From assembly GCF_004353925.1 (NCBI RefSeq), contig NZ_SMOK01000017.1, positions 124,001 through 188,000 of the forward strand: a stretch of 64,000 nucleotides of DNA. The letters run 5' to 3'. The position numbers were made by a program, and so were the translations under genes. Of the stretch, positions 1 through 8,740 are shown piece after piece. This DNA is from Pseudomonas sp. H9 (GTDB taxonomy: Bacteria; Pseudomonadota; Gammaproteobacteria; Pseudomonadales; Pseudomonadaceae). Within the stretch, counting starts at the first letter, position 1. Every line of letters begins with the position of its first letter. The notes under the pieces were generated by a model. The model was not told the DNA's origin. It saw nothing but the letters and a program-made list of their open reading frames with translations, and ran no database searches.

Positions 1-142
1 GGCCGTTCGCGCTGCGTCCTTGCACATTGCTATGGCCAACCCGTACACCCGGTACATCGGTGATGGCATTGAGGGGACCGGGTTGCAGTTGGCCGAACTG
101 AATGTTCAGGTCGCGGGCACGCGGTTTCATCGTCTCTTTCAT
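1..142 (-). CDS. P1-family (DmpA-like) peptidase, N-terminus only
   Basis: The reverse strand encodes a protein beginning MKETMKPRARDLNIQFGQ and continuing LNAITDVPGVRVGHSNV, the N-terminal signature of DmpA/BapA-type aminopeptidases (family P1/S58). These autoprocessing enzymes release N-terminal residues from amides and beta-peptides. The rest lies beyond the window edge, so the autocleavage site and nucleophile cannot be checked. Two in-frame ATGs exist (142 and 130); 142 has AAGAGAAAG just upstream, while family members often begin at the MKPRARDL position. It lies 47 bases downstream of the binding-protein gene on the same strand, so the two are probably cotranscribed. Confidence 0.8.
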   Translation of the reverse strand, partial: MKETMKPRARDLNIQFGQLQPGPLNAITDVPGVRVGHSNVQGRSANG

Positions 143-189
143 GATCTTTCTCTTGTTTGATGTGTTCCATGACGGGGCTTGGCTGAGCA

Positions 190-1299
190 TCAGGCGCCAG
201 TCTTTACCGTGTTCCACGTACGGGTGCGCACGCGTTCGATCTTCAGCGGGAGGGGTTCGAGCGGAAATAGCGTGTCCAGCACGTCCTTGGATGGATACAC
301 CCCGGGGTTGTCGCGGATTTTCTGCTCAACAAGCGCGGTGGCATCCTTGTTGGCGTTTGGATAGCTCAGGTAGTTGGATGACTCAGCGATGACGTCGGGG
401 CGCAGCATGTAGTTGATGAAAGCCAACCCTTGCTCCGGGTTCGGCGCATCGTTGAGCTGCACCAGACTCTCTACCCACACCGGAGCACCTTCACGCGGAA
501 TGCTGTAGACGAGGTTGCGATGGTTGCCGGCCAGCTCGGAGGCTTTTTGTGCATCAGCAACACCACCCGCCCAGCCCAGCACCACGCAGATGTTGCCATT
601 GGCCAGGTCAGAGATGAACTTGGAAGAATCGAAGTAAACGATATGGGGACGCAGTTTCAGCAGCAGTTCCTGGGCTTTTTTGTAATCGTCCGGATTCCGG
701 CTGTTGTAGGGCAGTCCAAGGTAGTGCAAAGCGATAGGAACAACCTCGTTAGCGGCGTCCAGCATGGCCACACCGCATTGACTCAGTTTGGCCAGATTTT
801 CTTCCTTGAAAATCAGGTCCCAGGAATTAACCGGCGCATCTGGGCCGAGTATCGATTTAACCTTGTCGGCGTCATAACCGATGCCAGTGGTACCCCACAG
901 GTACGGGGCGGCATAGCTGTTGGCGGGATCGTTGCTCTGCAGCTTGGCGAGGATCTCAGGGTCGAGGTGCGACCAGTTGGGCAACTTTGAGCGGTCCAGT
1001 TTTTTCAGCACGCCTGCTTTGATCAGGTTCGGTAACAGGTCACCACTGGCCACCACCACGTCGTAGCCGCTGCGGCCGGCCATCAGCTTGCTTTGCATGA
1101 CGTCGCTGTTGTCAAACACATCGTATACCGCACTGATGCCCGCTTCTTTCTGGAAGTCGCTCATCGTGTTCGGGGCGATATAGTCATACCAGTTGTAGAT
1201 GTGCACACTGGGCTTGGCAGGCTCGTCGGCCTTGGCGCAGGCCAGGCCGACACTGAAAAGCGAGACCAGGGCGAACTGCATATAGCGAGTCGATTTCAT
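190..1299 (-). CDS. Periplasmic polyamine-type ABC transporter binding protein (PotF/SpuD family)
   Basis: A 369-residue extracellular solute-binding protein, the usual length for PotF/SpuD. It starts with a signal peptide (MKSTRYMQFALVSLFSVG..ACA). The mature N-terminus VHIYNWYDYIAPNT is the family hallmark and carries the Trp and Tyr that stack on the polyamine. The Glu-containing strand and the hinge region (VVLGWAGGVADAQ) are present. In PotF the last motif reads WAGD, whose Asp contacts an amine of putrescine; here it is WAGG, so the ligand may not be a classical diamine. Start at 1299 was chosen because GGAGC lies 7 bases upstream and the signal peptide then begins directly; the longer frame adds an unlikely N-terminus. 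No permease or ATPase is visible next to it in the window. Confidence 0.85.
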   Translation of the reverse strand: MKSTRYMQFALVSLFSVGLACAKADEPAKPSVHIYNWYDYIAPNTMSDFQKEAGISAVYDVFDNSDVMQSKLMAGRSGYDVVVASGDLLPNLIKAGVLKKLDRSKLPNWSHLDPEILAKLQSNDPANSYAAPYLWGTTGIGYDADKVKSILGPDAPVNSWDLIFKEENLAKLSQCGVAMLDAANEVVPIALHYLGLPYNSRNPDDYKKAQELLLKLRPHIVYFDSSKFISDLANGNICVVLGWAGGVADAQKASELAGNHRNLVYSIPREGAPVWVESLVQLNDAPNPEQGLAFINYMLRPDVIAESSNYLSYPNANKDATALVEQKIRDNPGVYPSKDVLDTLFPLEPLPLKIERVRTRTWNTVKTGA

Positions 1300-1391
1300 C
1301 GGGATGCTCCAGAGCATTAGCGCCGGGTCCAAGGACACGAACACGGCTCCTGCTGATTTGTGATTTTTGTTGTGGCAGGGTCGAAACCGCT

Positions 1392-2207
1392 TCAGGGGAT
1401 CAGTAGCTCACGTAGCCCGTCAGCGTGCTCAATCTGCTCGCCGGTCAGGAGCAAGCGTCGGTCATTTAGGTAGTCATAATCGCGGCGGGCGGTGCGCAGC
1501 AGGTCGAGATCCAGCTCCACCACATGACGGCACTCTGCGCGCCCCGCTTCGAACAGCGTGCGCCCGAAGGGGTCGATGGCGGCACTCCCACCGGCAAAAA
1601 CGAGGCCGTCATCGCCGTCACCAACTCGATTTACCATCACCGCGAATGCCTGATTTTCCTGAGCGCGAGCCATGATCGCGGTGCGGTGGACAGCGCCGTA
1701 AGGGTCCATGTTGCCGTTAGTGACCAGGATGAGTTCGGCGCCGAGCTGGCCGAGCGCCCGAGCACTTTCCGGCAACTCAATGTCGTAGCAAATCAGGATG
1801 CCGATACGCACGCCCTTCCAGAGCACAGTGGCATAGCGGTCACCTGGTTGGAACAGGCCGCGTTCCGAGGGCCAAAGGTGAGTCTTGCGATAACTCAAGG
1901 CGATCCCTTGTGGGGTTACCAGCACGGAGGTGTTGTAGAAAGTGCCGGAGTCGTTCTCTGCAATGCCAACCACCACTGAGACGTTGCGTTCGCGTACGGC
2001 GTTCAGCACGGCCTGCAGACTTGGTCCGTTCAGGGGCTCGGCGACTTCGGCGAGCTGTTGCGGGCTGGCAAATCCCATCAACTGGGTCTCTGGAAAAATC
2101 AGCAGGTCGGTATCCACTGCGCAGGTAGCGATGGCCTGCAAGGTACGCCCCAGGTTATAAGCGGTATCGCCATCGCGACCGCCAAGTTGTACAAGTTCAA
2201 TCTTCAT
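1392..2207 (-). CDS. Carbon-nitrogen hydrolase (nitrilase superfamily amidase)
   Basis: A 271-residue nitrilase-fold enzyme with the full Glu-Lys-Cys triad in order: Glu in FPETQLMGF, Lys in YRKTHLWPSE and the nucleophile Cys in LICYDIELPE. Length and motifs fit single-domain amidases such as 5-aminopentanamidase or N-carbamoylputrescine amidase, which hydrolyse C-N bonds of small amides in the cytoplasm. Substrate cannot be assigned from sequence. ATG at 2207 has AAAGGA upstream; the longer frame would run into the divergent promoter region. It is the first gene of a left-going set with a polyamine-type binding protein and a P1 peptidase, which suggests use of an amine or amide compound. Confidence 0.85.
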   Translation of the reverse strand: MKIELVQLGGRDGDTAYNLGRTLQAIATCAVDTDLLIFPETQLMGFASPQQLAEVAEPLNGPSLQAVLNAVRERNVSVVVGIAENDSGTFYNTSVLVTPQGIALSYRKTHLWPSERGLFQPGDRYATVLWKGVRIGILICYDIELPESARALGQLGAELILVTNGNMDPYGAVHRTAIMARAQENQAFAVMVNRVGDGDDGLVFAGGSAAIDPFGRTLFEAGRAECRHVVELDLDLLRTARRDYDYLNDRRLLLTGEQIEHADGLRELLIP

Positions 2208-2328
2208 CGCTGATCCTTTCACGTGTATGCGGGCTCGCAATCGCCAAACTGAACAGATCCCGCTAGGGTTGAATGGAGTATGGAGAGCCAAGAAATGGAA
2301 AGTAATCACATCGATGGGGTAACCCGGT

Positions 2329-3126
2329 TTGGGTAGTAACGTAAGCATTACATTGCACGACATGGCCTGGCACCAAGCAATTGCCAAGCTGATTGAGGCA
2401 CTTGACCGCCCTGATTTCTGGCTGACGCTGGTGCGTCTTCTGGATAGGTACATTCCAGTGGACAGTTGGGTCGTGCTGATTTTCAGCAATGGCCGCCCAC
2501 AAGTGCTCGCAGAATGCCCAGGCAAAGATGGTGGGCCAGACCCGCTCTTTCAGGATTACTTGAAAGGCCTGTATCTGCTGGACCCCTTTTACCTGGCCAT
2601 CCGAGAGACACCGCACAACGGTTTATTCTGGTTAGCCGACGTGGCGCCGGAGTGCTTCGAACACACCGATTACTACCAACGTTACTTCCGCCTGAATGTC
2701 GTTGCCGACGAAGTACACATCAACGTCCAGCTCGACGCGCAACGCAGCCTCAGCCTGTCGCTGGGAAGTGAGCGTCAGTTCAATGCAGAGCAGATCGCCC
2801 TGCTCACGCTCATCCAGTCCTGGGTTGCCGCCCTGATGCGTCAGCGCATGGCATTCGAGCGCGAAGGACTGGAGCAGAACGCGGCGCCGCCACTCAGCTG
2901 GCAGAGCTGGCTGGACGCCACTGACCAGCAGTTGGAAACGCCGCTCTCTGCCCGCGAGCTGGAAGTCGGCCGGCTAATGCTCAGCGGCTGCTCGAACAAG
3001 GAAATCGCGCGCAAGCTGGAGATTTCTGCGGAGACGGTGAAGGTCCACCGCAAGCACATGTATAGCAAGCTCGGCATTAAGTCTCAGTCCGAGCTGTTCT
3101 CACTGTTTTTGAACGCGCAGAACTGA
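2329..3126 (+). CDS. LuxR-family transcriptional regulator
   Basis: A 265-residue protein whose last ~60 residues are a LuxR/GerE helix-turn-helix (LSARELEVGRLMLSGCSNKEIARKL, ETVKVHRKHMYSKL). The N-terminal ~190 residues are not a receiver domain and look like an uncharacterised ligand-sensing region with Trp/Tyr-rich stretches (DSWVVLIF, DPFYLAIR). The start is uncertain: TTG at 2329 follows GGGGT, while ATG at 2362 has no ribosome-binding site. It is transcribed away from the nitrilase gene across a ~120-bp gap and is followed by the dehydrogenase, so it probably controls this cluster. Confidence 0.85.
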   Translation: MGSNVSITLHDMAWHQAIAKLIEALDRPDFWLTLVRLLDRYIPVDSWVVLIFSNGRPQVLAECPGKDGGPDPLFQDYLKGLYLLDPFYLAIRETPHNGLFWLADVAPECFEHTDYYQRYFRLNVVADEVHINVQLDAQRSLSLSLGSERQFNAEQIALLTLIQSWVAALMRQRMAFEREGLEQNAAPPLSWQSWLDATDQQLETPLSARELEVGRLMLSGCSNKEIARKLEISAETVKVHRKHMYSKLGIKSQSELFSLFLNAQN

Positions 3127-3198
3127 AGCCGCTGCTTCAGGGTGGCGTCAGGCCCCAATTCAGTCGGCTTCGCCGCCATCACGGAGGATTCGTCTTTT

Positions 3199-4020
3199 AT
3201 GGACAATAAACTGGCTTGCAAAATCGCGGTCGTTACCGGGGCCGCTCAAGGAATTGGTGCTGCAATTGCACGACGCTTCGCGCAGGAAGGCTGCTTCGTT
3301 TACGTCACGGATATAAACGATGAACTCGGTAAAGCGGTTGCAAGCTCGCTGGGCGATCGTGCCTGCTACCTGCGTCTGGATGTGCGCAATGAAGAGCACT
3401 GGCAGCGAGCGATGACGCAAGTCTTGAACGACCGCGGCAGTTGGAACATCTTGGTGAACAACGCGGGGATTACTGGGTTTGAAGAAGGCCCCGTGCAGCA
3501 TGATCCGGAACATGCACGCTTGGAGGACTGGCGCTCTGTGCATCACACCAATCTCGACGGTGTATTCCTGGGCTGCAAATACGCCATTCGCGCTATGCGT
3601 CAGTCAGGCGCGGGTTCAATCATCAACATTTCTTCTCGCTCCGGCCTGGTCGGTATTCCAGGCGCCGCAGCGTACGCATCGTCTAAAGCTGCCGTGCGCA
3701 ATCACACTAAAACGGTGGCCCTCTACTGCGCCGAGCTAGGGCTGAACGTTCGATGCAACTCGATTCATCCGGCGGCCATCCTCACGCCCATTTGGGAGCC
3801 AATGCTGGGTAACGATGCAGGCCGCGAGGAGCGAATGGCCGCACTGGTTCGAGACACTCCGCTCAGGCGGTTCGGAACGCCTGAAGAAGTGGCGGCTCTG
3901 GCCTTATTACTCGCCTCGGATGACGCAACCTACATCACAGGCAGTGAGTTCAATATTGATGGTGGTCTATTGGCTGGGTCGGCTGCGACTCCAACGGTGG
4001 TGGAGGACAGTGGCGCTTAG
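3199..4020 (+). CDS. SDR-family oxidoreductase
   Basis: A 273-residue classical short-chain dehydrogenase/reductase. The cofactor motif TGAAQGIG lies near residue 13, NNAG near 88, the catalytic Ser in NISSRSG and the YASSK catalytic motif follow, and the C-terminal GSEFNIDGG closes the Rossmann fold as in 3-oxoacyl-ACP-reductase-like members. It reduces or oxidises a carbonyl or alcohol with NAD(P)(H); the substrate is unknown. ATG at 3199 was chosen because GGAGG precedes it by 11 bases and the first residues then lead directly into the Rossmann strand. It lies 72 bp downstream of the LuxR gene on the same strand. Confidence 0.88.
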   Translation: MDNKLACKIAVVTGAAQGIGAAIARRFAQEGCFVYVTDINDELGKAVASSLGDRACYLRLDVRNEEHWQRAMTQVLNDRGSWNILVNNAGITGFEEGPVQHDPEHARLEDWRSVHHTNLDGVFLGCKYAIRAMRQSGAGSIINISSRSGLVGIPGAAAYASSKAAVRNHTKTVALYCAELGLNVRCNSIHPAAILTPIWEPMLGNDAGREERMAALVRDTPLRRFGTPEEVAALALLLASDDATYITGSEFNIDGGLLAGSAATPTVVEDSGA

Positions 4021-4265
4021 GTGAATAAAACAGTGCATGGGGACCGCAACGATAAATCGACGCCCAAACAACGGGAAAACGGCACGCTAAAGCTAGCTTC
4101 CGAATACTCGACAGCCTGTGTACTATTGGCGGAGGCTTATGCTGCCTGCCGCTCGCGCCGTTAAGGAAAGGTGAAAGCATATCTGCTCCAAACCATTTCG
4201 CATCTCTCTTGATAGTCGGGGTTTGGCAACGCGAGCACCAAGATGCTTCGACTCCAGGAGGAATG

Positions 4266-4796
4266 ATGTCGACAATCGAAAATGCCAAGCGCATGGCTAA
4301 AAGCTTGCGCACCTCGCTTGAGGCTCGCAATCACGAGATTTCCCATTCGGCTGCTCTTGAAATGGTGGCTCAGCAGTTGGGCTACAAAGACTGGAATACT
4401 GCATCGGCAGTGCTCCCTCACGAGCAGACCAGCCCTGCAATCACGCTGAAAAAAGCCATCCCGATTCTGCGAATGTTCGATGAGGCGAAAGCAAGGGAGT
4501 TTTACCTCGACTTTCTGGGCTTCAGCGTAGAGTTCGAACATCGTTTCGAAGCAGATCTCCCGCTTTATTTAGGGCTAAGCCGAAATGACGTGCAAATCCA
4601 CCTTTCCGAGCATCATGGCGACGCAAGCCCAGGAACGACCATTTTTGTTCCCATGCAGAACATTGAGTTGTTTCGGGACGAGCTGATCACCAAACGCTAC
4701 GGTTTTGGTCGGCCAAACATTGTAGAGCAGGACTGGGGAAAGCTTTTGGAGGTATACGATCCTTTTGGGAACCGTATCCGTTTCTGCCAAAGTTGA
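4266..4796 (+). CDS. Two-domain glyoxalase-superfamily protein (VOC fold)
   Basis: A 176-residue protein. The N-terminal ~55 residues (ENAKRMAKSLRTSLEARNHEISHSAA.. LGYKDWNTASAVL, written in two parts) match the small helical domain seen in 'glyoxalase-related' proteins. The C-terminal ~115 residues form a bleomycin-resistance-like VOC domain (PILRMFDEAKAREFYLDFLG, EVYDPFGNRIRFCQ). Such proteins bind or modify small molecules; enzymatic activity is not established. ATG at 4266 is four bases after GGAGG; the ATG at 4263 is too close to it. A strong hairpin follows the gene. Confidence 0.78.
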   Translation: MSTIENAKRMAKSLRTSLEARNHEISHSAALEMVAQQLGYKDWNTASAVLPHEQTSPAITLKKAIPILRMFDEAKAREFYLDFLGFSVEFEHRFEADLPLYLGLSRNDVQIHLSEHHGDASPGTTIFVPMQNIELFRDELITKRYGFGRPNIVEQDWGKLLEVYDPFGNRIRFCQS

Positions 4797-4843
4797 TTCG
4801 AGCGGTTCTCGGGGTTAGTAGCTTTACCCCATCGAAGTGACGA

Positions 4844-4883
4844 AACGCCCGTTTAGCCAGATGAGGCTAAATGGGCGTTCTCT
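4844..4883 (+). terminator. Strong hairpin, probable terminator
   Basis: Arms 4844-4858 and 4865-4879 form a 15-bp stem with one G-T wobble and a 6-base loop, followed by CTCTTAT. It lies ~48 bp after the glyoxalase-like gene. The T tract is weak, so termination is probable rather than certain. Confidence 0.6.
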
Positions 4884-4943
4884 TATGGAATCTCCCGGAC
4901 GCTTACATCGCCAGCGCTGGCTACACTCTTCGAGTTTCTCTAG

Positions 4944-5348
4944 GTGCGCCTGCCAACTGACGCGACTGATGGGGCGCCGGTTTTAGCCAATTTTCATTCT
5001 CTCGCGTTTGGCGCTAGCGCTAGGAGCAACAAGCTCCATTTCACCCGTGTGAACACCCTCTATCTAAGCGATAACCAGCCGGAAGGAATCGCGGTCATCG
5101 AACAGGGAAAGCTATCGACAGTTCAAGGCGTGCTGCTCACATCCCGCGAGCTAGATGTCCTCGCTTGCATGTTACAAGCCCTTGGCTGCAAGCAAACCGC
5201 GCGTCTGCTTGGTATCGGTGAACACACGGTTCGCAAACACCGAGGCAATCTGCTCCGAAAGTATGGTGTGAGCAATGCCGTTGAACTTGTAGCGTTCGCA
5301 TTAGCGACCGTACCGCATATGGGACCCGCCGAATCGGACCCCGTCTAA
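4944..5348 (+). CDS. Small LuxR-type HTH protein (first of a coupled pair)
   Basis: 134 residues from a GTG at 4944. Residues ~65-125 are a LuxR/GerE DNA-binding domain (LTSRELDVLACMLQALGCKQ, EHTVRKHRGNLLRKYGV). The N-terminal ~60 residues match no domain I recognise and contain no receiver Asp. The start is uncertain: no convincing ribosome-binding site is visible, and an in-frame GTG at 5049 is an alternative that would leave little more than the HTH. The stop codon overlaps the ATG of the next HTH gene (TAATG), so the two are translationally coupled. It probably controls the large gene at 5744. Confidence 0.65.
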   Translation: MRLPTDATDGAPVLANFHSLAFGASARSNKLHFTRVNTLYLSDNQPEGIAVIEQGKLSTVQGVLLTSRELDVLACMLQALGCKQTARLLGIGEHTVRKHRGNLLRKYGVSNAVELVAFALATVPHMGPAESDPV

Positions 5349-5587
5349 TGGCGCTGGCGGCTCGGCTAACGGGCCGCGAAGTCACCGTTGCCCGCCTCGT
5401 TGCGCAAGGCTTGAGCAGCAAGCGCATCGCCCGCGAGTTGGGCATTAGCGACTTGACCGTCAGAAAGCACCGCGAAAACGTATTGAGAAAGCTTGAGCTA
5501 TGCGACACGGCCCATGTGGCGGTGTGCTGGCCGTTGATTGCTCGAGTACTGCAAAGCGACGCGGCTGCCGACCCAACTATTTTTTGA
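5348..5587 (+). CDS. Minimal LuxR-type HTH protein (second of the pair)
   Basis: A 79-residue protein that is almost only a LuxR/GerE HTH domain (LTGREVTVARLVAQGLSSKR, DLTVRKHRENVLRKLEL). It begins one base inside the stop of the preceding HTH gene. The two proteins resemble each other in the recognition helix (TVRKHR-NLLRK versus TVRKHR-NVLRK), which suggests duplication of one domain. Without a sensor domain it may act constitutively or pair with its neighbour. The large unknown gene begins 156 bp downstream on the same strand. Confidence 0.7.
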   Translation: MALAARLTGREVTVARLVAQGLSSKRIARELGISDLTVRKHRENVLRKLELCDTAHVAVCWPLIARVLQSDAAADPTIF

Positions 5588-5743
5588 TCTCAACGCTGTC
5601 AATACGGCATCGGTGCCGTTGTCTGCCTGACACCACCGTACGATGCTGCGCTGGCCTGCTCTTCATCTCCCATCGTTACCCAATTGGCCAGGAGTTGTGG
5701 CAGGTGCGTACTCAACGAACCATTGATTGACAAGGAGTTCATC

Positions 5744-7135
5744 ATGCCTCGTACACTCTACATTTCTGGAACAACAATACGCAGCTGGCCACACGTTCGC
5801 GTTTGGCAACGCAATCATGGACAGTATGGTGACATCACCGCCCAATGGAGCTGGTCGAACCAACCTCACCAGCACTACGAAGTCCTGACGCTGCAGGACG
5901 GCTCCTGGTGGGTGCCGGTGTCGACAAACCCGCCACACTCCTGGGGTGGGTCTACGCCCGTCACCGGTACCCTGCCCACCGGCCAACAGCCGGTGGATCC
6001 GGATCATGTGGAGAGCCGTCCGACGGGGACCTACATCTGGATTCCGAACGGCAGCATCCCGGTGAACCTCACGCCGGGCGTGACGAGCAATTGCGTGGTT
6101 TGCAATGCGCCCGCTGCCTATCCGCCTGTACACGTGGGGGCAGCCTCCCTTGAACAGCTCCAGCTGGCCACCTCGCACGAACTACTCGACTCTGTGCTCA
6201 CGCTAACGGACAACAACCAGGCGGCATTCCAGGATTCGGACGGCTTAATTTCATTTGTGTACCTATCGAGCTCGTTCGTAGCGAACAATCCGGAGTTCAA
6301 AACGGGGCGCGCGGTGTGCGACAAGGTTTCCAACTTCTTCGCCACACTGCGAATCAAGGTGTTCCAGTACCTGAAGGCCAACCCCGCAAAAGTCCTCCCA
6401 GGGGACAGCGTGCCAACGTCGCAATGGTCAGCATCAGTGACACACTACATGCAGTTCATGTTGGCGCAGTCTGGCGGACTCACCAACTACCGCGTCACGA
6501 GCGAAACCTACTCTGTAACGCAGGTGATCACGGAGTTCAGCACTGCATTCCTCAAGCTCATCTTCGACGCGGTCGTCGTGCCCGAAGCGGTGATCGCGGA
6601 CGTTACAGCCTTCATCCAGGGAGTCGGTTCCAGCCTGCGCGCAAGCTGGGACGATCGTTCGCGCAACTATGAGACCGCTATACTCGCCCAGTGCCATGAA
6701 GCAGTGCCTACAGACAGCACCGGTGACACTACGGTCTACTTCCCTAAGATCAAGTACTACTACCTGTCCGTTGATTCGTCTCAGCAGGCGTTTACGTCTC
6801 CGTGCACCTCAGTTGAGAAGATCACCTTCAACTTCAAGTATGAATACTACGTCACAGGCCTGAAGGCTTCGATCCTAGACCCGACTTCGGCCGACTACGC
6901 CAGCTTCGTCGCGTTCCTCGACAAGGCCCAGGGCATCTCGTATAAGCAGGCAAACAACAACCTCGACGCCGTGCTGGCGGACACCTCGTCGCCTGGCACC
7001 TCGCAGACGGCTGGCGCGCTGCTTGAGCTGGATGCCGGGCAGTTGCTCGGTGTCAACCTGGTCGAATACCCGCGGACGGTCGGCACACCTCCACGGACCA
7101 TTGAAACCCTGTTGAACACGCGCCGAGCGGTGTAG
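5744..7135 (+). CDS. Unrecognised 463-residue protein, possibly Evf-like virulence factor
   Basis: ATG at 5744 is preceded by AAGGAG; the 20 extra codons of the longer frame have no such signal. No signal peptide or transmembrane segment is seen. Residues 1-~105 are Trp/Tyr/Gly-rich and probably beta-structured (SWPHVRVWQ, WSWSNQ, GSWWVPVS), like a carbohydrate- or surface-binding module. The remainder looks mainly helical and ends with a Tyr-rich stretch (YFPKIKYYYLSVDSS). The second part loosely recalls the Evf gut-colonisation factor of Pectobacterium, but this is from memory and unproven. It sits behind two HTH genes in a region of lower G+C than its neighbours, consistent with acquisition by transfer. 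Confidence 0.6.
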   Translation: MPRTLYISGTTIRSWPHVRVWQRNHGQYGDITAQWSWSNQPHQHYEVLTLQDGSWWVPVSTNPPHSWGGSTPVTGTLPTGQQPVDPDHVESRPTGTYIWIPNGSIPVNLTPGVTSNCVVCNAPAAYPPVHVGAASLEQLQLATSHELLDSVLTLTDNNQAAFQDSDGLISFVYLSSSFVANNPEFKTGRAVCDKVSNFFATLRIKVFQYLKANPAKVLPGDSVPTSQWSASVTHYMQFMLAQSGGLTNYRVTSETYSVTQVITEFSTAFLKLIFDAVVVPEAVIADVTAFIQGVGSSLRASWDDRSRNYETAILAQCHEAVPTDSTGDTTVYFPKIKYYYLSVDSSQQAFTSPCTSVEKITFNFKYEYYVTGLKASILDPTSADYASFVAFLDKAQGISYKQANNNLDAVLADTSSPGTSQTAGALLELDAGQLLGVNLVEYPRTVGTPPRTIETLLNTRRAV

Positions 7136-7300
7136 AACGGCGGCCGAGTCCCTCTGTTAAGGGGAAAGGCCAGGATTCGCCCTGGTACACCCATCAGGGC
7201 AATCCTGGTTCTTCAGGTCCCGAGGTCCGCATAGGGCAGTCGCGCCAGAGCTGGGGACGGCGAACAGTAAAGAGATCGCGGTATTCAACCAGTAGACCCG

Positions 7301-7433
7301 GTGGGAGCGGGCCTTGCCCCGCGATCGGCTGCGCAGCGGCCGTAAAACCAGCTGCTTGCAAGGCAACTGACATACCGAAGCGACTGAATTGCTGCCGCTT
7401 CGCGCCAGATCGCAGGGCAAGCCAGCTCCCACC
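7301..7433 (+). repeat. REP pair, variant with long spacer
   Basis: Forward arm at 7301 (gtgggagcgggccttgcccc) and a reverse arm ending at 7433 enclose cggctgcgcagcggccgtaa. This inner sequence recurs in the REP at 62229, defining a sub-type distinct from most repeats in the window. Confidence 0.8.
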
Positions 7434-7658
7434 GAGAGGCGACGGAGCAGTCGCTGGAAATGAGCCTGGCGCTGGTCGAGGCCGAGTGTCCGGCGCAATC
7501 AACTGACAGCAAAGCAGACCTGTTGTAAGCCATCCGTATCAAGTTTGAGGGGCTGAGTGGGGTGCCAACACTCGGCTCCCGTTCATTGGTCACGGCCAAT
7601 CACATGCTGGGCCTTACCATTCTCGCAGCGCCCTAAACCTGCCGGGGCTCACGCGCCC
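7434..7658. other. Intergenic, no gene seen
   Basis: About 225 bp between the REP and the end of the CAP-protein gene. I see no convincing reading frame, RNA or terminator; short frames here lack start signals. Confidence 0.5.
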
Positions 7659-8519
7659 TCAAGGGGCGCCGAACAGCATCGTCCAGTACACACCCTCATC
7701 GCTGCGCGAGTTCGTGGCATAGGCGGCACCCACCTGGGTAAACATCGGGTTCATCAGATTGGCGCAATGCCCGGGGCTGGCCAGCCAGCCTGCCATTGCC
7801 TTGCTCGCTGAGCCCTGGCCGGCGGCGATGTTCTCGCCGATCTGGCGGCCACGGTAACCAGCGTCCCTCGCCCGGTCTGCCGGCATATCACCGTCGGGGT
7901 CACGGTGCGCGAAGTAATTGCTGTTGGCCATCGTCCGGCTGTGTTTCTGCGCCGCCGCCCCCAGGGCGGTATTCCAGGCCAACGGACGTGCTGCGGCGAA
8001 GCGCTGGCGACCACACAGGCGCGGCTTTGCCCGCGCTGCGTTGACCTGTGCCAGCAACGCTTTGCTCGCGGATCGCCCATCGCCAAGCGGTGCATCGAAC
8101 ACGGGGCGCGCCAGCACCACCCGCCACTCGTTACGCGCGCGACTGACGCCGATATCGGTAAATTGAGTATCGAGCAGGGCTGCGCAGTAGTCGCTCTGGA
8201 GCATGTCAAAGGCCTCCTCGGCGTCCTGCGCGCCTACCAGCCGGATGCTGCGCACCGTCACCGCCTGGTAGCCGGCAGCCTTCAACCTTTCCCGCAAAGC
8301 ACCGCCATAGCCGACCGGCAACGCCAGGTTCGACTTCAACACCAACGGCGCCGAGCCCCGAGCCACTCGCCTCTCGCAGCGCTGGGGCTCGGCGCGGTAG
8401 TCGTTGATGGCCTCCACCAGTTGCCTTTCTCCGCCGGCATGGGCGGGGCTGGCAAACAGGGGGAATAAAGGAATGAGGCAGAGCGAGACAAAGCGGGAGC
8501 AGCGGACGGCTTGGCGCAT
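7659..8519 (-). CDS. Secreted CAP-domain (SCP/PR-1-like) protein
   Basis: 286 residues with a signal peptide ending SPAHAG. The C-terminal ~130 residues are a CAP domain: the conserved His in YFAHRDPDG, Glu in IGENIAAG and the GHCANLMNPMFTQVGAAY strand are present. The N-terminal ~120 residues form a separate Cys-containing region of unknown fold that partly mimics a degenerate second CAP-like unit (DFx ending IGVSRARNEWRVVLA). Bacterial CAP proteins are exported and their function is mostly undefined. No obvious ribosome-binding site precedes the start, but the signal peptide fixes it well. Confidence 0.82.
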   Translation of the reverse strand: MRQAVRCSRFVSLCLIPLFPLFASPAHAGGERQLVEAINDYRAEPQRCERRVARGSAPLVLKSNLALPVGYGGALRERLKAAGYQAVTVRSIRLVGAQDAEEAFDMLQSDYCAALLDTQFTDIGVSRARNEWRVVLARPVFDAPLGDGRSASKALLAQVNAARAKPRLCGRQRFAAARPLAWNTALGAAAQKHSRTMANSNYFAHRDPDGDMPADRARDAGYRGRQIGENIAAGQGSASKAMAGWLASPGHCANLMNPMFTQVGAAYATNSRSDEGVYWTMLFGAP

Positions 8520-8740
8520 GGGGCGAACAGCTCTGATGGGATGGATGACGGTAATGCCGATAACAGGGCTCGGCTAAGACTGCGCTCCTCAACACAAGGT
8601 TCACGAGCAACGAGGACAAATTTATTGGTGGCACAAGGTGACGTAACGGCCTGGATCAATACCCGGGTTGAAGCTATACCGAAAGGGTTCAGAGTGGTGA
8701 TGGAGCACATGCTCGATTAGCAACCGAGGAGAACCTCGCG

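Noticed and set aside
4021..4164. A 47-codon frame from GTG directly after the dehydrogenase stop
   Set aside because: The only possible ribosome-binding site is ~13 bases away, the encoded peptide resembles nothing known, and the frame could be chance.
8511..8720. A 69-residue frame upstream of the GNAT gene
   Set aside because: It overlaps the start of the CAP gene, has no ribosome-binding site and encodes low-complexity Arg-rich sequence.
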